The notes: generated by a model from the sequence alone, not told the origin. DNA of 64,000 nucleotides from Ectothiorhodospiraceae bacterium 2226 (GCA_013348725.1 CP054689.1:2166501-2230500); one strand, 5' to 3'. Positions 16,831 to 28,464 are shown, counted from the stretch's first letter. Numbers and translations are program-made.

Positions 16831-17379
16831 ATGGCACTCTCCGCGACCACCTACAAGGTCGAACTCGACCTGAGCGACCTCGACCGCGGCGTGTTCGAGG
16901 CGCCGCGCTTCACGCTCGCGCGTCACCCGTCCGAGACCGTCGAGCGGCTGGTGGTGCGCATCCTCGCCTATGCGCTGTGGTACGAGCCGCAGCTCGCCTT
17001 CGGGCGCGACCTTTCCGACAATACCGAACCTGCTCTGGTGCACGTCGGCCTCGACGGGCGGTTGCTGCACGGGATCGAAGTGGGGCAGCCCGATGCCGAG
17101 CGGCTGGTGCGCAGCGCGCGCCGGGCCGAGCGCTTGTCCCTGCTCGCCTACGGCAATGTGCGCGTATGGGCCTCGCGCACCCTCCCGCTGCTGGAGGGCG
17201 TGTCGAACCTCGCCGTCGCCGCGGTGGAGGCGGACGCGCTGGCCGATCTGGCGCGGGACCTCCCGCGCAACCTGCGCTGGGGGGTGATGATCAGCGAGAA
17301 CAGCTTGTTCGTGACCGACGCGCGCGGCCAGCACGAGGTGCCGCTCGAGTGGCTGCGCGGCCAACGCAGAGCAGACTGA
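16831..17379 (+). CDS. yaeQ: YaeQ family protein
   Basis: A 182-residue member of the YaeQ family, whose fold is related to PD-(D/E)XK nucleases. The family features ALSATTYKVEL, HPSETVERLVVRILAYAL and the later segment VGLDGRLLHGIEVG are visible. The biochemical role is not settled; early links to RfaH-type anti-termination were not well supported. It lies between two terminators and so is probably its own unit. Confidence 0.9.
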   Translation: MALSATTYKVELDLSDLDRGVFEAPRFTLARHPSETVERLVVRILAYALWYEPQLAFGRDLSDNTEPALVHVGLDGRLLHGIEVGQPDAERLVRSARRAERLSLLAYGNVRVWASRTLPLLEGVSNLAVAAVEADALADLARDLPRNLRWGVMISENSLFVTDARGQHEVPLEWLRGQRRAD

Positions 17380-17408
17380 GCACGCTGCGCAGACCCGCGC
17401 CCCAATAA

Positions 17409-17432
17409 AAAGCCCGGCCGGAGCCGGGCTTT
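17409..17432. terminator. Bidirectional terminator between yaeQ and rpmG
   Basis: AAAGCCCGGC pairs perfectly with GCCGGGCTTT around CGGA. A residues precede and T residues follow the stem, so it can stop transcription from both sides of the convergent pair yaeQ and rpmB-rpmG. Confidence 0.92.
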
Positions 17433-17458
17433 ATTCAGCGCGCGAGTGCCGCGGCTGA

Positions 17459-17614
17459 TTACTTGATCTTGGCTTCCTTGTACATCACATGCTTGCGCAC
17501 GACGGGATCGAACTTCTTGATCTCCATCTTTTCCGGCATGGTGCGCTTGTTCTTGGTCGTGGTGTAGAAGTGGCCCGTACCGGCGCTGGAAACCAACTTG
17601 ATCTTGTCACGCAT
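17459..17614 (-). CDS. rpmG: 50S ribosomal protein L33
   Basis: A 51-residue ribosomal protein, too short for many ORF callers. It reads [20 protein letters not shown] at the start and ends [11 protein letters not shown]. It lacks the CxxC zinc pairs, as is usual for the Cys-free L33 of proteobacteria. It follows rpmB by 12 bases and ends just before the bidirectional terminator. Confidence 0.97.
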   Translation of the reverse strand: MRDKIKLVSSAGTGHFYTTTKNKRTMPEKMEIKKFDPVVRKHVMYKEAKIK

Positions 17615-17626
17615 GACGGAGCTCCT

Positions 17627-17863
17627 TTATACCTTCTCGCCGCGGGCGCGCAGGTCGGCCAGAATCTGGTCGATACCCAGCTTGTCGATCATGCGCATGC
17701 CCTTGGTGCTGATGCGCAGCTTCACCCAGCGGTTCTCGCTCTCAACCCAGAAGCGGTGCGTCTGCAGGTTGGGCAGAAAGCGCCGACGCGTCTTGTTGTG
17801 CGCGTGCGAGACGTTGTTTCCAGACATCGGGCCCTTGCCCGTGATTTGACATACCTTCGACAT
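17627..17863 (-). CDS. rpmB: 50S ribosomal protein L28
   Basis: A 78-residue ribosomal protein that starts [21 protein letters not shown] and contains the conserved [10 protein letters not shown] and [15 protein letters not shown] chose the ATG at 17863, which gives the standard length; the frame is open further upstream, but a good promoter lies there. rpmB and rpmG form the usual two-gene operon. Confidence 0.98.
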   Translation of the reverse strand: MSKVCQITGKGPMSGNNVSHAHNKTRRRFLPNLQTHRFWVESENRWVKLRISTKGMRMIDKLGIDQILADLRARGEKV

Positions 17864-17920
17864 CGCCCAATCTCCACGGAATACCGGTCGCCGCGGCCTG
17901 GCCACGGACAAGAACGCGAC

Positions 17921-17950
17921 ATTGTAGTGGAGCGGCGATGCTCTGTTCAA
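17921..17950 (-). promoter_or_regulatory. Sigma-70 type promoter for rpmB-rpmG
   Basis: On the minus strand TTGAAC (17950-17945) and TACAAT (17926-17921) are separated by 18 bases. Both hexamers are close to consensus. The leader to the rpmB start is about 50 bases. Confidence 0.75.
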
Positions 17951-17981
17951 GGGCTAGTTTGGGTCGCCGCTGCCGGCTGCG

Positions 17982-18656
17982 TCACATCAGGCCGCGTTCG
18001 GCCAGGGAAACCGTCTCCAGGTCGCCCACGATGAAGTGGTCGAGCACGCGGATGTCCACCAGACCGAGCGCCTCGCGCAGGCGTTGCGTGATGGCGATGT
18101 CGGCGCGGCTCGGCTCGGCCACGCCGGAGGGGTGATTGTGCGCCAGGATCACGGCCGCCGCGTTCAGCGCGAGCGCCCGTTTCACCACCTCGCGCGGGTG
18201 CACGCTGGCGCCGTCGATGGTGCCGGTGAACAGCTCCTCGCAGCGGATCACCCGATGACGGTTGTCCAGGAACAAACAGGTGAACACCTCGTGCTGGAAG
18301 CCGCGCAGGCGGGCGCGTAGGTAGGTGCGGGCGTTGCCGGGGTCGGTGAGGGCCTCGCCGCGCGCCAGGCCCTCCATGAGGTGGCGGCGCGCCATCTCGA
18401 GCACCGCCTGCAGCTGGGCGTACTTGGCGTCGCCGAGGCCGGGGCAGGCACAGAAGGCGTCGAGCGGCGCATCGAGCAGGGCGCGCAGGGAACCGAAGCG
18501 GGCGAGCAGACCCCGGGCGAGGTCGACCGCGGTCTGGCCCCGGGTGCCCACACGCAGAAAGATGGCCAATAGCTCGGCGTCCGACAGGGCGCCGGGGCCG
18601 TCCTTCAGCAGCTTCTCGCGTGGTCGTTCGGCCGCCGGCCAGTCGGTGATGCGCAT
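17982..18656 (-). CDS. radC: RadC family JAB-domain protein
   Basis: A 224-residue RadC/UPF0758 protein. The N-terminal part has a helix-hairpin-helix-like region ([14 protein letters not shown]), and the C-terminal part is a JAB metalloprotease-like domain with the motif AHNHPSG. The old link to DNA repair is not well supported, and the true activity is unknown. It sits next to coaBC in the order seen across gammaproteobacteria and is read away from it. Confidence 0.94.
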   Translation of the reverse strand: MRITDWPAAERPREKLLKDGPGALSDAELLAIFLRVGTRGQTAVDLARGLLARFGSLRALLDAPLDAFCACPGLGDAKYAQLQAVLEMARRHLMEGLARGEALTDPGNARTYLRARLRGFQHEVFTCLFLDNRHRVIRCEELFTGTIDGASVHPREVVKRALALNAAAVILAHNHPSGVAEPSRADIAITQRLREALGLVDIRVLDHFIVGDLETVSLAERGLM

Positions 18657-18797
18657 GGCAGCACGCTAGAGGGGGCGCCCTCGCGGCGCAAGCGTGCCCG
18701 TGTAGGGCGGTGCCGCATTTGTCTGTAGGGCCGTGTCGACAGCAGTTTGGCGGATGCCGCCCTTGCCATGATGCCCGGCGGGCCGGAAACTTAGCGC

Positions 18798-20018
18798 ATG
18801 TATACCGACCTTACTCAGCGGCGCGTCCTGCTCGGGGTCGGCGGCGGCATCGCGGCCTATAAGGCCCCCGATCTCGTCCGCCGGCTGCGCGAGCGCGGCG
18901 CCGACGTGCGCGTGGTGATGACCGAGGCCGCTACCGCCTTCATTACGCCGCTGACGCTGCAGGCAGTCAGCGGGCGCGCGGTACACCAAGCGCTGCTGAG
19001 CGCCGAGAGCGAGGCGGCCATGGGCCACATCGAGCTGGCGCGCTGGGCCGAGCTCGTGTTGATCGCGCCCGCCACCGCCGACCTCATGGCGCGCCTGGCG
19101 CACGGTCACGCGAACGACCTGCTCACCACGCTGTGCTTGGCCAGCGCCGCGCCGCTAGTGCTCGCCCCGGCGATGAACCGCCAGATGTGGGCCCATCCGG
19201 CCACGCAGGCCAACGCGGCCGCCCTGGCCGCGCGCGGCGTGACCTTGCTCGGGCCGGCGGAGGGCGAACAGGCCTGCGGGGAAGTGGGCGCGGGCCGCAT
19301 GCTGGAGCCGCTGGCCCTGGCCGAGGCGATCGCCGCCCGATTGGCGCCGGCGGGCCCGCTCGGCGGGCGGCGCGTGCTGATCACGGCGGGCCCCACGCGA
19401 GAGCCGCTGGATCCGGTGCGCTACCTCACCAACCGCAGCTCGGGGCGCATGGGTTATGCCGTGGCGCGCGCCGCGCGCGAGGCGGGCGCCGAAGTGACCC
19501 TGATCAGCGGGCCGGTGACGTTGGCGGCGCCGGCGGGGGTGGAGTGTCTGCGGGTGGAATCGGCCGCCGAAATGGCGGCGGCGGTGCGCGCGCAGGTGGC
19601 GGCCTGCGACATCTTCATCGGCGCCGCGGCGGTGGCCGACTACCGCGCCGCGACGCCTGCCGAGCATAAGATTAAGAAGCAGGGCGAGACCCTCACCCTG
19701 GAACTGGTGCGCAATCCGGATATCCTGGCCGAGGTGGCCGCGCGCGATCCACGGCCGTTTACGGTCGGGTTCGCGGCCGAGACCGACGATCTCACCGGCC
19801 ACGCCGCCAGCAAGCTGCGCGCCAAGGGGCTGGATATGATCGCCGCCAACCGCGTCGGGGCAGGTCTAGGCTTCGATGTGGCCCACAACGCGCTGCTGGT
19901 GCTGTGGCCGGGCGGCGACCGCGATTTGGGCGAGGCCGACAAACTCACCCTGGCGCGGCGGCTCATCGAACTGGTGGGCGAGCGCTACGCGGCGGCGGTC
20001 GGTGCGGCACGGCCCTAG
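18798..20018 (+). CDS. coaBC: Bifunctional phosphopantothenoylcysteine decarboxylase/synthetase
   Basis: A 406-residue fusion enzyme (Dfp) for two steps of coenzyme A synthesis. The N-terminal CoaC flavoprotein has [27 protein letters not shown], the PAMNRQMW substrate clamp and the flap cysteine in [11 protein letters not shown]. The C-terminal CoaB part has [19 protein letters not shown] and the KIKK motif. The length is typical. No clear ribosome-binding site precedes the ATG. dut follows. Confidence 0.97.
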   Translation: MYTDLTQRRVLLGVGGGIAAYKAPDLVRRLRERGADVRVVMTEAATAFITPLTLQAVSGRAVHQALLSAESEAAMGHIELARWAELVLIAPATADLMARLAHGHANDLLTTLCLASAAPLVLAPAMNRQMWAHPATQANAAALAARGVTLLGPAEGEQACGEVGAGRMLEPLALAEAIAARLAPAGPLGGRRVLITAGPTREPLDPVRYLTNRSSGRMGYAVARAAREAGAEVTLISGPVTLAAPAGVECLRVESAAEMAAAVRAQVAACDIFIGAAAVADYRAATPAEHKIKKQGETLTLELVRNPDILAEVAARDPRPFTVGFAAETDDLTGHAASKLRAKGLDMIAANRVGAGLGFDVAHNALLVLWPGGDRDLGEADKLTLARRLIELVGERYAAAVGAARP

Positions 20019-20106
20019 CGTCCACCTCGCTTCGATAACCGGACCCTTGAGCTCGCGCAGCCCTCGTCCCCGCTTGCTGTACCCATCTGCAGAAGGACAC
20101 ATCCGC

Positions 20107-20565
20107 ATGCACCACCGCATTAAAGCTCGCCTGCTCGACCCGCGCCTGGGGCGCGAGATTCCGCTGCCCACCCACGCCACCGAAGGCTCGGCCGGCATGG
20201 ACGTGCGCGCCTGCCTCGAACAGCCCCTGACGCTGCAGCCCGGGGAGACACAGCTGATTCCGCTGGGCTTCGCGCTGCACATCGACGATGCCGCCCTGGC
20301 CGCGGTGCTGCTGCCCCGCTCGGGGCTCGGACACAAACACGGCATCGTGCTGGGCAACCTCGTCGGGCTGATCGATTCCGACTATCAGGGCCAGGTCTAC
20401 GCCTCGCTATGGAACCGAGGCGCTGAGCCGTTCGTAGTGGAGCCCGGGGACCGGATTGCGCAGCTGGTGTTCGTGCCGGTGGTGCAGGCCGAGTTGGAGG
20501 TGGTGGAGAGCTTCGAAGAGAGCGCGCGCGGTGGCGGCGGCTTCGGACACTCGGGACACCGCTGA
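20107..20565 (+). CDS. dut: dUTP diphosphatase
   Basis: A 152-residue trimeric dUTPase that clears dUTP and supplies dUMP for thymidylate. All five motifs can be seen, including [39 protein letters not shown] and the mobile C-terminal [11 protein letters not shown] chose the ATG at 20107 over longer frames; AGAAGGA is upstream. The next gene starts 11 bases on. Confidence 0.97.
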   Translation: MHHRIKARLLDPRLGREIPLPTHATEGSAGMDVRACLEQPLTLQPGETQLIPLGFALHIDDAALAAVLLPRSGLGHKHGIVLGNLVGLIDSDYQGQVYASLWNRGAEPFVVEPGDRIAQLVFVPVVQAELEVVESFEESARGGGGFGHSGHR

Positions 20566-20575
20566 GCGCGACGCC

Positions 20576-22908
<2,333 letters not shown>

Positions 22909-22949
22909 GGAAGTTCCGGGAGCGCAGCGGGCTCGGGCAATCGACTCGG

Positions 22950-23597
22950 CTAGCGCGGCGTTGCCGTGCGCAAGGTGCGAAAGCGTGCCAGATCGGCCTC
23001 GAAGCGGCGGGCCAACGCGTCGCGTTCGTCCCGCCGGGCGCCGAGCTGGCGCTCGGTGGTGGCGATCTGACGCTCCAGCGCCGTGATATCGCGCTCCAGC
23101 CCCTCGGCGGTCGCGCCGCGGCTGTCGGCATGGCGCACCTGCAGCGCCTCGCGCTGGGTCTGTAGCGTGGCGAGGTTGCGCTCGAGCAGCGCAACGGCGC
23201 CGTCGGCCGCCGCGAGGTTGCGCTCACGCGCGCGCTCGAGGTCCCCCTCGTCGACGTAAGTGGCGAGCAGCATGCGGTCGTAGGCGGCCTGCTCCTGGCG
23301 CTGGCGGCGCTCGATCTCGCGCTGCGTCGCCTTGCGCGACTCCTGCTCGATCTGCTCGGGCGTCTTGGCACCCTCGCGCACATCCACCACCACCCCGCGG
23401 CGGTTGCGCACGTCGGCGCGCTCCTGCGCCGCCTCGGGCGGAAGGCGGTCGGCACACTGCCAGACGCCTTCGCGGGTAGTCCAGCAGTGGATGTTCGCGG
23501 CCTGGGCGACGGCGCTGCCGAGCAGCGCAAGCACGCCTGCGCACGCGGAGGCCAGCATCGGGCGGGATAAGGTAGCGGCGCGCGGACTCTTCATCAT
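22950..23597 (-). CDS. Secreted DUF4124-like coiled-coil protein
   Basis: A 215-residue protein with an N-terminal signal peptide (hydrophobic LASACAGVLALLGSAVAQA). A short DUF4124-like head follows (NIHCWTTREGVWQCADRLPP). The rest is a long charged helix rich in Arg, Glu and Ala that probably forms a coiled coil. No enzymatic motif is visible. It is divergent from the TauE-type gene with only 18 bases between the starts; a second ATG directly follows the first. Confidence 0.75.
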   Translation of the reverse strand: MMKSPRAATLSRPMLASACAGVLALLGSAVAQAANIHCWTTREGVWQCADRLPPEAAQERADVRNRRGVVVDVREGAKTPEQIEQESRKATQREIERRQRQEQAAYDRMLLATYVDEGDLERARERNLAAADGAVALLERNLATLQTQREALQVRHADSRGATAEGLERDITALERQIATTERQLGARRDERDALARRFEADLARFRTLRTATPR

Positions 23598-23615
23598 TGG
23601 CGATCGGACGGTTGG

Positions 23616-24368
23616 ATGCTCGAGCAGCTCATTCTGTTTTTCGTGTCCTTTGCGGCCAACGCCTTGTCCGCCTTGGCGGGCGGTGGCGCAGGGCTGCTGC
23701 AGTTGCCGGCACTCATTTTTCTCGGCTTGCCGTTCGGCGTCGCGCTCGCGACCCACAAGGTCGCCAGTGTCGCTTTAGGTATCGGCGCCACCGCGCGTCA
23801 CTTGAGGGAAGGCTCGCTGCGCGCACCCTTCGCGCTCTTCATGTTGGCCGCCGGGCTCCCGGGGGTGGTGCTGGGGGCGGGCGTCATTCTACAGGTTCCG
23901 GAGCGCGGCGCGACGCTGGCACTCGGCGTGTTGACGCTGGCGCTGGGCCTGTACTCCTGGTTGAGCCCCGGGCTCGGTGAGCAGCACCGTCCGGTGAACC
24001 GCGACCGCCGCGGCTATCTGCTCGGCGGCGCCGCCTTGCTCGGTATCGGGGTGCTCAACGGTTCGCTCACCTCGGGCACCGGCCTGTTTGTCACCCTGTG
24101 GCTGGTGCGCTGGTTCGGCATGGACTATCGCCACGCGGTGGCGTACACGCTGGTGCTGGTCGGCGTGTTCTGGAACGGCGCCGGCGCGCTTACTCTCGGC
24201 GTGCTGGGCGAGATCCGCTGGAGCTGGTTGCCGGCGCTGCTGCTCGGTTCACTGCTGGGGGGCTACCTCGGCGCCCATCTGGCGATTATCAAGGGCAATC
24301 GCCTCATCAAGCGGGTGTTCGAGGTAGTCACCGTCGCTGTCGGGCTGAAGCTGATCGCCGGCGCCTGA
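23616..24368 (+). CDS. TauE/SafE-type sulfite/anion permease
   Basis: A 250-residue membrane protein of the TauE/SafE (DUF81) family. About eight hydrophobic segments are visible, with the N-terminal repeat AANALSALAGGGAGLLQLPAL and the inverted counterpart GVLNGSLTSGTGLFVTLWLV. Family members export sulfite, sulfoacetate or related anions. In a sulfur oxidiser sulfite export would fit, but the substrate cannot be read from sequence. The ATG used has no strong ribosome-binding site. Confidence 0.85.
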   Translation: MLEQLILFFVSFAANALSALAGGGAGLLQLPALIFLGLPFGVALATHKVASVALGIGATARHLREGSLRAPFALFMLAAGLPGVVLGAGVILQVPERGATLALGVLTLALGLYSWLSPGLGEQHRPVNRDRRGYLLGGAALLGIGVLNGSLTSGTGLFVTLWLVRWFGMDYRHAVAYTLVLVGVFWNGAGALTLGVLGEIRWSWLPALLLGSLLGGYLGAHLAIIKGNRLIKRVFEVVTVAVGLKLIAGA

Positions 24369-24390
24369 CGCGCCACCGGAGGCTCTGCAA

Positions 24391-25032
24391 CTAGACCCCG
24401 TAGCGCTCCCGATAGGCGCGAATGCGCGCCAGCGCGTCCGGCATGTCGCCCTGCTCGGTGAGGTAGGCGAGTACGTGCTCGAGCTTGATGATGGAGATCA
24501 CCGGCATGCGCTCGCCGCGCTCGATCTCCTCGATGGCGGACACGTCGCCCTGGCCGCGCTCCTGACGATCGAGCGAGATGGCCACGCCCGCGGGCGTCGC
24601 GCCCGCGGCGCGGATCAGCGCCACCGATTCGCGCACCGAGGTACCGGCCGAGATCACGTCGTCGACGATCAGCACCCGGCCCGCAAGCGGTGCGCCGACC
24701 ACCGTACCGCCCTCACCGTGATCCTTGGCCTCCTTGCGGTTGAAGGCGTAGGGCAGGTCGCGGCCGTGCTGGTCGGCCAGCGCGATGCTGACGGCCGCCA
24801 CCAACGGAATGCCCTTGTATGCGGGCCCGAACAGCATGTCGAACTCGACCCCGGCCTCGACCAGCGCGGCGGCGTAGTAGCGGCCGAGGCGCGCCAGGCT
24901 CTCGCCGCTGTTGAACAGGCCGCTGTTGAAGAAGTAGGGGCTGCGGCGCCCCGACTTGAGGGTGAACTCGCCAAAGCGCAGCACGCCGCGCTCGATGGCA
25001 AAGCTGAGGAACTCTCGCTGATAGTCTTGCAT
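24391..25032 (-). CDS. pyrE: Orotate phosphoribosyltransferase
   Basis: A 213-residue enzyme that joins orotate to PRPP to form OMP in pyrimidine synthesis. The PRPP-binding motif reads [13 protein letters not shown] and the flexible loop [14 protein letters not shown]. The C-terminal YRERYGV is typical of proteobacterial PyrE. It lies in the conserved argB-pyrE neighbourhood, read opposite to argB. A possible -10 box (TACAAT, 25097-25092) is about 60 bases upstream. Confidence 0.97.
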   Translation of the reverse strand: MQDYQREFLSFAIERGVLRFGEFTLKSGRRSPYFFNSGLFNSGESLARLGRYYAAALVEAGVEFDMLFGPAYKGIPLVAAVSIALADQHGRDLPYAFNRKEAKDHGEGGTVVGAPLAGRVLIVDDVISAGTSVRESVALIRAAGATPAGVAISLDRQERGQGDVSAIEEIERGERMPVISIIKLEHVLAYLTEQGDMPDALARIRAYRERYGV

Positions 25033-25091
25033 GGATGGCTCCGCTCGGATGCGCCGGCGCCGGCGGGCGCCCGCTCGTGGCAGCAGGCGGC

Positions 25092-25097
25092 ATTGTA
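25092..25097 (-). promoter_or_regulatory. Possible -10 box for pyrE
   Basis: TACAAT on the minus strand lies 60 bases before the pyrE start. The -35 region at proper distance is GC-rich and weak, so the promoter is only a candidate. It sits next to the large hairpin at 25104-25138. Confidence 0.4.
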
Positions 25098-25103
25098 ATC
25101 GGG

Positions 25104-25138
25104 GCGGCGGCCGGGGGCCATGGCCGCCCGGCCGCCGC
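25104..25138. terminator. 12-bp perfect hairpin between doxX and pyrE
   Basis: GCGGCGGCCGGG pairs perfectly with CCCGGCCGCCGC, and the loop itself contains the palindrome GGCCATGGCC. It starts 7 bases beyond the doxX stop. No T run follows on the minus strand, so it may work as a Rho-assisted or partial terminator for doxX just ahead of the pyrE promoter region. Confidence 0.6.
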
Positions 25139-25144
25139 GTGGCG

Positions 25145-25540
25145 TTAACGACCGTTTAGGCTGAAGCGCCCCGGACGCATGAACACCAGCGCCAGGGCGG
25201 TGAACAGGAACATGCCCTGCAGCTCCAAGGCCCAGCCACCGTGCGGGGTCAGTGCGAGCAATTCGGCGGGATGGGCCAGCAGAATGGCGACGATCATGTT
25301 GATAAAGATCAGCCCCGCGCCGATGCGCGCGTAGTAACCGAGGATGACCATGATCGGGGCCACCACCTCGCCGATGAACACCAGGTAGGCCAACGCACCC
25401 GGCAGGCCGATACCTTGCAGCATGCCGGCGATACTGCCGACGCCGCCGACCAGCTTGGCGATGCCGTGCATGAGCACCAGGATACCCAGCACGAGGCGCA
25501 GGATCAGTTTACCGACGTCATCATCCGTCACGTAGTTCAT
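25145..25540 (-). CDS. DoxX family membrane protein
   Basis: A 131-residue inner-membrane protein with four hydrophobic segments and the DoxX family pattern [43 protein letters not shown]. DoxX proteins are linked to quinone-dependent redox reactions, and a namesake is part of archaeal thiosulfate:quinone oxidoreductase. This short form is of the general DoxX type, and its partner is not known. I use the ATG at 25540, preceded by AAGGAG; longer frames lack support. Confidence 0.88.
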   Translation of the reverse strand: MNYVTDDDVGKLILRLVLGILVLMHGIAKLVGGVGSIAGMLQGIGLPGALAYLVFIGEVVAPIMVILGYYARIGAGLIFINMIVAILLAHPAELLALTPHGGWALELQGMFLFTALALVFMRPGRFSLNGR

Positions 25541-25628
25541 GCTGCGTGTTCTCCTTCGTGGTGTTGTGAACTCGCTCCCCCGGCCGCGGATGCCTTTTGG
25601 CGGGTGATCCATTATCCTGCCCAGCACC

Positions 25629-26402
25629 ATGCGCATAATCACATTGAACGTCAACGGCATTCGCTCCGCCGCTCGCAAGGGCTTCTTCGAGTGGATGCTG
25701 GCCCAGGACGCGGACGTCATCTGTCTGCAGGAGACCAAGAGCCAGGAGCACCAGCTCGATCCGGTGGTGTTCCATCCCGACGGCTACACCGGCTACTTCT
25801 TCGACGCCGAGAAAAAGGGCTACAGCGGCGTGGCGCTGTATTGCCGTCGCACGCCCGACCGGGTCGTGACCGGCCTCGGCTGGCCGGACGTCGACTGTGA
25901 GGGCCGCTACCTGCAGGCCGACTTCGGCGACCTCAGCGTGGTCTCGCTGTACCTGCACTCGGGCTCCTCGGGCCCCGAGCGTCAGGCGCGCAAGTTCGAT
26001 TTCATGGAGCGCTTCCTGCCGCGCCTGCGCGAGATGCGCGCCAGCGGGCGCGAGTGGCTGGTGTGCGGCGATTGGAACATCGCCCACAAGCAGATCGACC
26101 TCAAGAACTGGCGCGGCAATCAGAAGAACTCCGGCTTTCTGCCCGAGGAACGCGCCTGGATGGATCAGGTGTTCGGCGCGGTGGGGTTGGTGGACGCCTT
26201 CCGCGTCGTGAACCAGGAAGCCGAGCAATACACTTGGTGGTCCAATCGCGGGCAGGCTTGGGCCAAGAACGTGGGGTGGCGCATCGACTACCAGGTGATC
26301 ACCCCGGGGCTGGCCGACAAGGTGCAGAGGGCGGCGATCTATAAGGACCAGCGCTTCTCGGATCACGCCCCGCTCACCATCGACTACGACCGCGAACTCT
26401 GA
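25629..26402 (+). CDS. xthA: Exodeoxyribonuclease III
   Basis: A 257-residue EEP-family nuclease for abasic-site repair and 3' end cleaning. All catalytic residues are kept: E35 in CLQETK, the D and N of GDWNIAH, the D of WRIDYQ and the pair DH in FSDHAPL. It occupies the place next to pyrE that in pseudomonads is held by crc, a relative that has lost nuclease function. The intact active site argues for a true nuclease here. The next gene starts one base after the stop. Confidence 0.94.
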   Translation: MRIITLNVNGIRSAARKGFFEWMLAQDADVICLQETKSQEHQLDPVVFHPDGYTGYFFDAEKKGYSGVALYCRRTPDRVVTGLGWPDVDCEGRYLQADFGDLSVVSLYLHSGSSGPERQARKFDFMERFLPRLREMRASGREWLVCGDWNIAHKQIDLKNWRGNQKNSGFLPEERAWMDQVFGAVGLVDAFRVVNQEAEQYTWWSNRGQAWAKNVGWRIDYQVITPGLADKVQRAAIYKDQRFSDHAPLTIDYDREL

Positions 26403-26403
26403 C

Positions 26404-27732
26404 ATGAACACAGCCCCCGCACCGGCCGAGCGCGCGCACCCCACGTGGCGCGAGGCGCTGAGGGCGTATCGGCATCCCCGCGTCCTCGGGATGTTGTTTC
26501 TCGGCTTCTCGGCCGGACTCCCGCTGCTGCTGGTCGGCGGCACGCTCTCGCTGCTGCTCGCCGACGTCGGCATCACGCGCACGGCGATCGGTTTTTTCAG
26601 CTGGATCATGCTGGCCTATTCGCTCAACTTCGTGTGGGCGCCCGTGGTGGATCGCCTGCGCCTGCCGCTGCTCACGCGGCTGCTGGGGCGTCGGCGCAGC
26701 TGGATGCTGGTGGCGCAGCTCGCCATCATGGGCGGGCTGATCGGCCTCGCCCTCTATGGACCGCTCGGGTACCTGCCGCTCATCGCCGGCTTTGCCGCGC
26801 TGGTGGCCTTCGGCTCGGCGACCCAGGACATCGCCATCGACGCCTACCGTATCGAGGCCGCGCCGACGCGCGTGCAGGGCGCCATGGCCGCCGCCTACAC
26901 CTTCGGCTACCGCATGGCCATGATGATGGCCGGCGCCGGCGCGCTGTACCTGTCGCACGTGTCCTGGGGTTTTGCCTACGTCGCCATGGCGCTGTGCATG
27001 CTGGTCGGCGTGGTGACGGTGCTGCTGATCCGTGAACCGGAGGTGCCCACGCCGCGCCCGCTGCGCGACTGGCGCGACTGGGGGCGCTATGCGGTGCTGG
27101 GGCCGTTCCGCGACTTCTTCAGCCGCTTCGGCGTCCTGGCGCTGGTGATCCTGCTGTTCGTCGCGGTGTTTCGCCTGTCGGACATCGTGATGGGCGTGAT
27201 GGCCATGGTGTTCTATTACGACCTGGGCTTCGACCGCAACGAGATCGCCACGGTCAGCAAGGTCTGGGGCCTGTGGATGACCATTGCCGGCGCGCTCATC
27301 GGGGGCCTGGCCGTGCTGCGCTTCGGGGTGATGCGTACCTTGCTGGTCGGCGCGGTCCTGGTGGCGCTCACGAACCTGGTGTTCGCGTATATGGCCATCC
27401 AGGAGCGCGACATGGCGCTGCTTATCCTGGCGGTCAGCGCCGATAACCTGGCCGCGGGTTACGCCGTGACCGCGTTCATCGCCTACCTGTCCAGCCTGAC
27501 CAGCCCCGCTTACACCGCCACCCAGTACGCCCTGTTCACCGCTTTGATGAACCTCCCGGGCCGCTTCGTCGGCGGCTTCTCCGGCGCCGCGGTGGACGCC
27601 TACGGCTATGCGGTGTTCTTCACGGGCGCCGCCGCGCTCGGCATTCCGGCCATCCTGTTGGCGTTGTTCCTGATGAACCGGACCCGGCCCCTCGCGGCCG
27701 AACCGGCACCCTCTGCGCGCGCGGTGACCTGA
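26404..27732 (+). CDS. ampG: AmpG-like MFS transporter (muropeptide permease)
   Basis: A 442-residue major facilitator protein with about 12 membrane segments. The N-terminal stretch LGFSAGLPLLLVGGTLSLLL and the motif ATQDIAIDAYRIE are typical of AmpG, which brings anhydro-muropeptides from the periplasm to the cytoplasm for cell-wall recycling. No beta-lactamase genes are nearby. It is tightly packed behind xthA and before the TauE-like gene, suggesting co-transcription. Confidence 0.88.
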   Translation: MNTAPAPAERAHPTWREALRAYRHPRVLGMLFLGFSAGLPLLLVGGTLSLLLADVGITRTAIGFFSWIMLAYSLNFVWAPVVDRLRLPLLTRLLGRRRSWMLVAQLAIMGGLIGLALYGPLGYLPLIAGFAALVAFGSATQDIAIDAYRIEAAPTRVQGAMAAAYTFGYRMAMMMAGAGALYLSHVSWGFAYVAMALCMLVGVVTVLLIREPEVPTPRPLRDWRDWGRYAVLGPFRDFFSRFGVLALVILLFVAVFRLSDIVMGVMAMVFYYDLGFDRNEIATVSKVWGLWMTIAGALIGGLAVLRFGVMRTLLVGAVLVALTNLVFAYMAIQERDMALLILAVSADNLAAGYAVTAFIAYLSSLTSPAYTATQYALFTALMNLPGRFVGGFSGAAVDAYGYAVFFTGAAALGIPAILLALFLMNRTRPLAAEPAPSARAVT

Positions 27733-27733
27733 G

Positions 27734-28420
27734 GTGGAGGCCGGCTATCTCGCCGCTTTTGTGGTGGGGCTCGTCGGCGGCGTCCATTGCCTGGGTATGT
27801 GCGGGGGCATCGTCGGCGCGCTGACCTTGGGGCTGGGGCCGGAGATCCGCGAGCGTCCCTCGCGCATGCTGCCCTATCTGCTCGCCTACAACGGTGGACG
27901 CATTGCGAGCTACGCGCTCGCGGGCCTGTTGGTCGGCGGGGTGGGTTGGTTTGCGGCCAATCTGCTCGCCGTGCACGAGGCGCAGCGGGTCCTGCTGTTG
28001 ATGGCGGCGGCCTTCATGGTCGCGCTGGGATTGTACCTGGCCGGCTGGTGGCAGGGGCTCGCGCGCCTGGAACGCGCCGGCGGCGTGGTATGGCGTCGGC
28101 TGGAGCCGCTGGGGCGACGCTTCCTGCCTGTGCGCCGCCCGCGTCAGGCACTGGGGCTGGGACTGGTGTGGGGCTGGCTGCCCTGCGGGCTGGTGTACAG
28201 CGTGCTCGTGTGGGCGCTGGCCGCGGGTGGGCCGCTGGAGGGTTTCCTGCTGATGCTGAGCTTCGGGCTCGGCACCTTGCCCAACCTGTTGCTCATGGGC
28301 GCCTTCGCCGGCGTGCTGGCGCGCTGGGTGCAGCGGCCCGCGGTGCGGGCGGGCGCGGGCCTGCTGGTGATGGCCCTCGGCCTCTATACGGCCTACACGG
28401 CAGTGGGGGGAGGCGGCTGA
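27734..28420 (+). CDS. SafE/UreH-type membrane protein with HCxxMCGG motif
   Basis: A 228-residue membrane protein of the sulfite exporter TauE/SafE superfamily (COG2836 type). It has six or so hydrophobic segments and an N-terminal HCLGMCGG motif in the first one. The usual neighbours of this branch are cbb3 oxidase maturation genes, and the His/Cys pair suggests a role with copper or another metal. None of those genes are here. The start is a GTG one base after the upstream stop. Confidence 0.85.
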   Translation: MEAGYLAAFVVGLVGGVHCLGMCGGIVGALTLGLGPEIRERPSRMLPYLLAYNGGRIASYALAGLLVGGVGWFAANLLAVHEAQRVLLLMAAAFMVALGLYLAGWWQGLARLERAGGVVWRRLEPLGRRFLPVRRPRQALGLGLVWGWLPCGLVYSVLVWALAAGGPLEGFLLMLSFGLGTLPNLLLMGAFAGVLARWVQRPAVRAGAGLLVMALGLYTAYTAVGGGG

Positions 28421-28441
28421 CGTCGGTCCTCAGGAGGAAAA

Positions 28442-28464
28442 CGGCGGCACGTCCTGTGCCGCCG
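28442..28464 (-). terminator. Terminator for the DUF4426 gene
   Basis: CGGCGGCAC pairs perfectly with GTGCCGCCG (9 bp) around a 5-base loop. On the minus strand a TTTT run follows directly, so it ends transcription of the DUF4426 gene. On the plus strand no T run follows. Confidence 0.8.
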
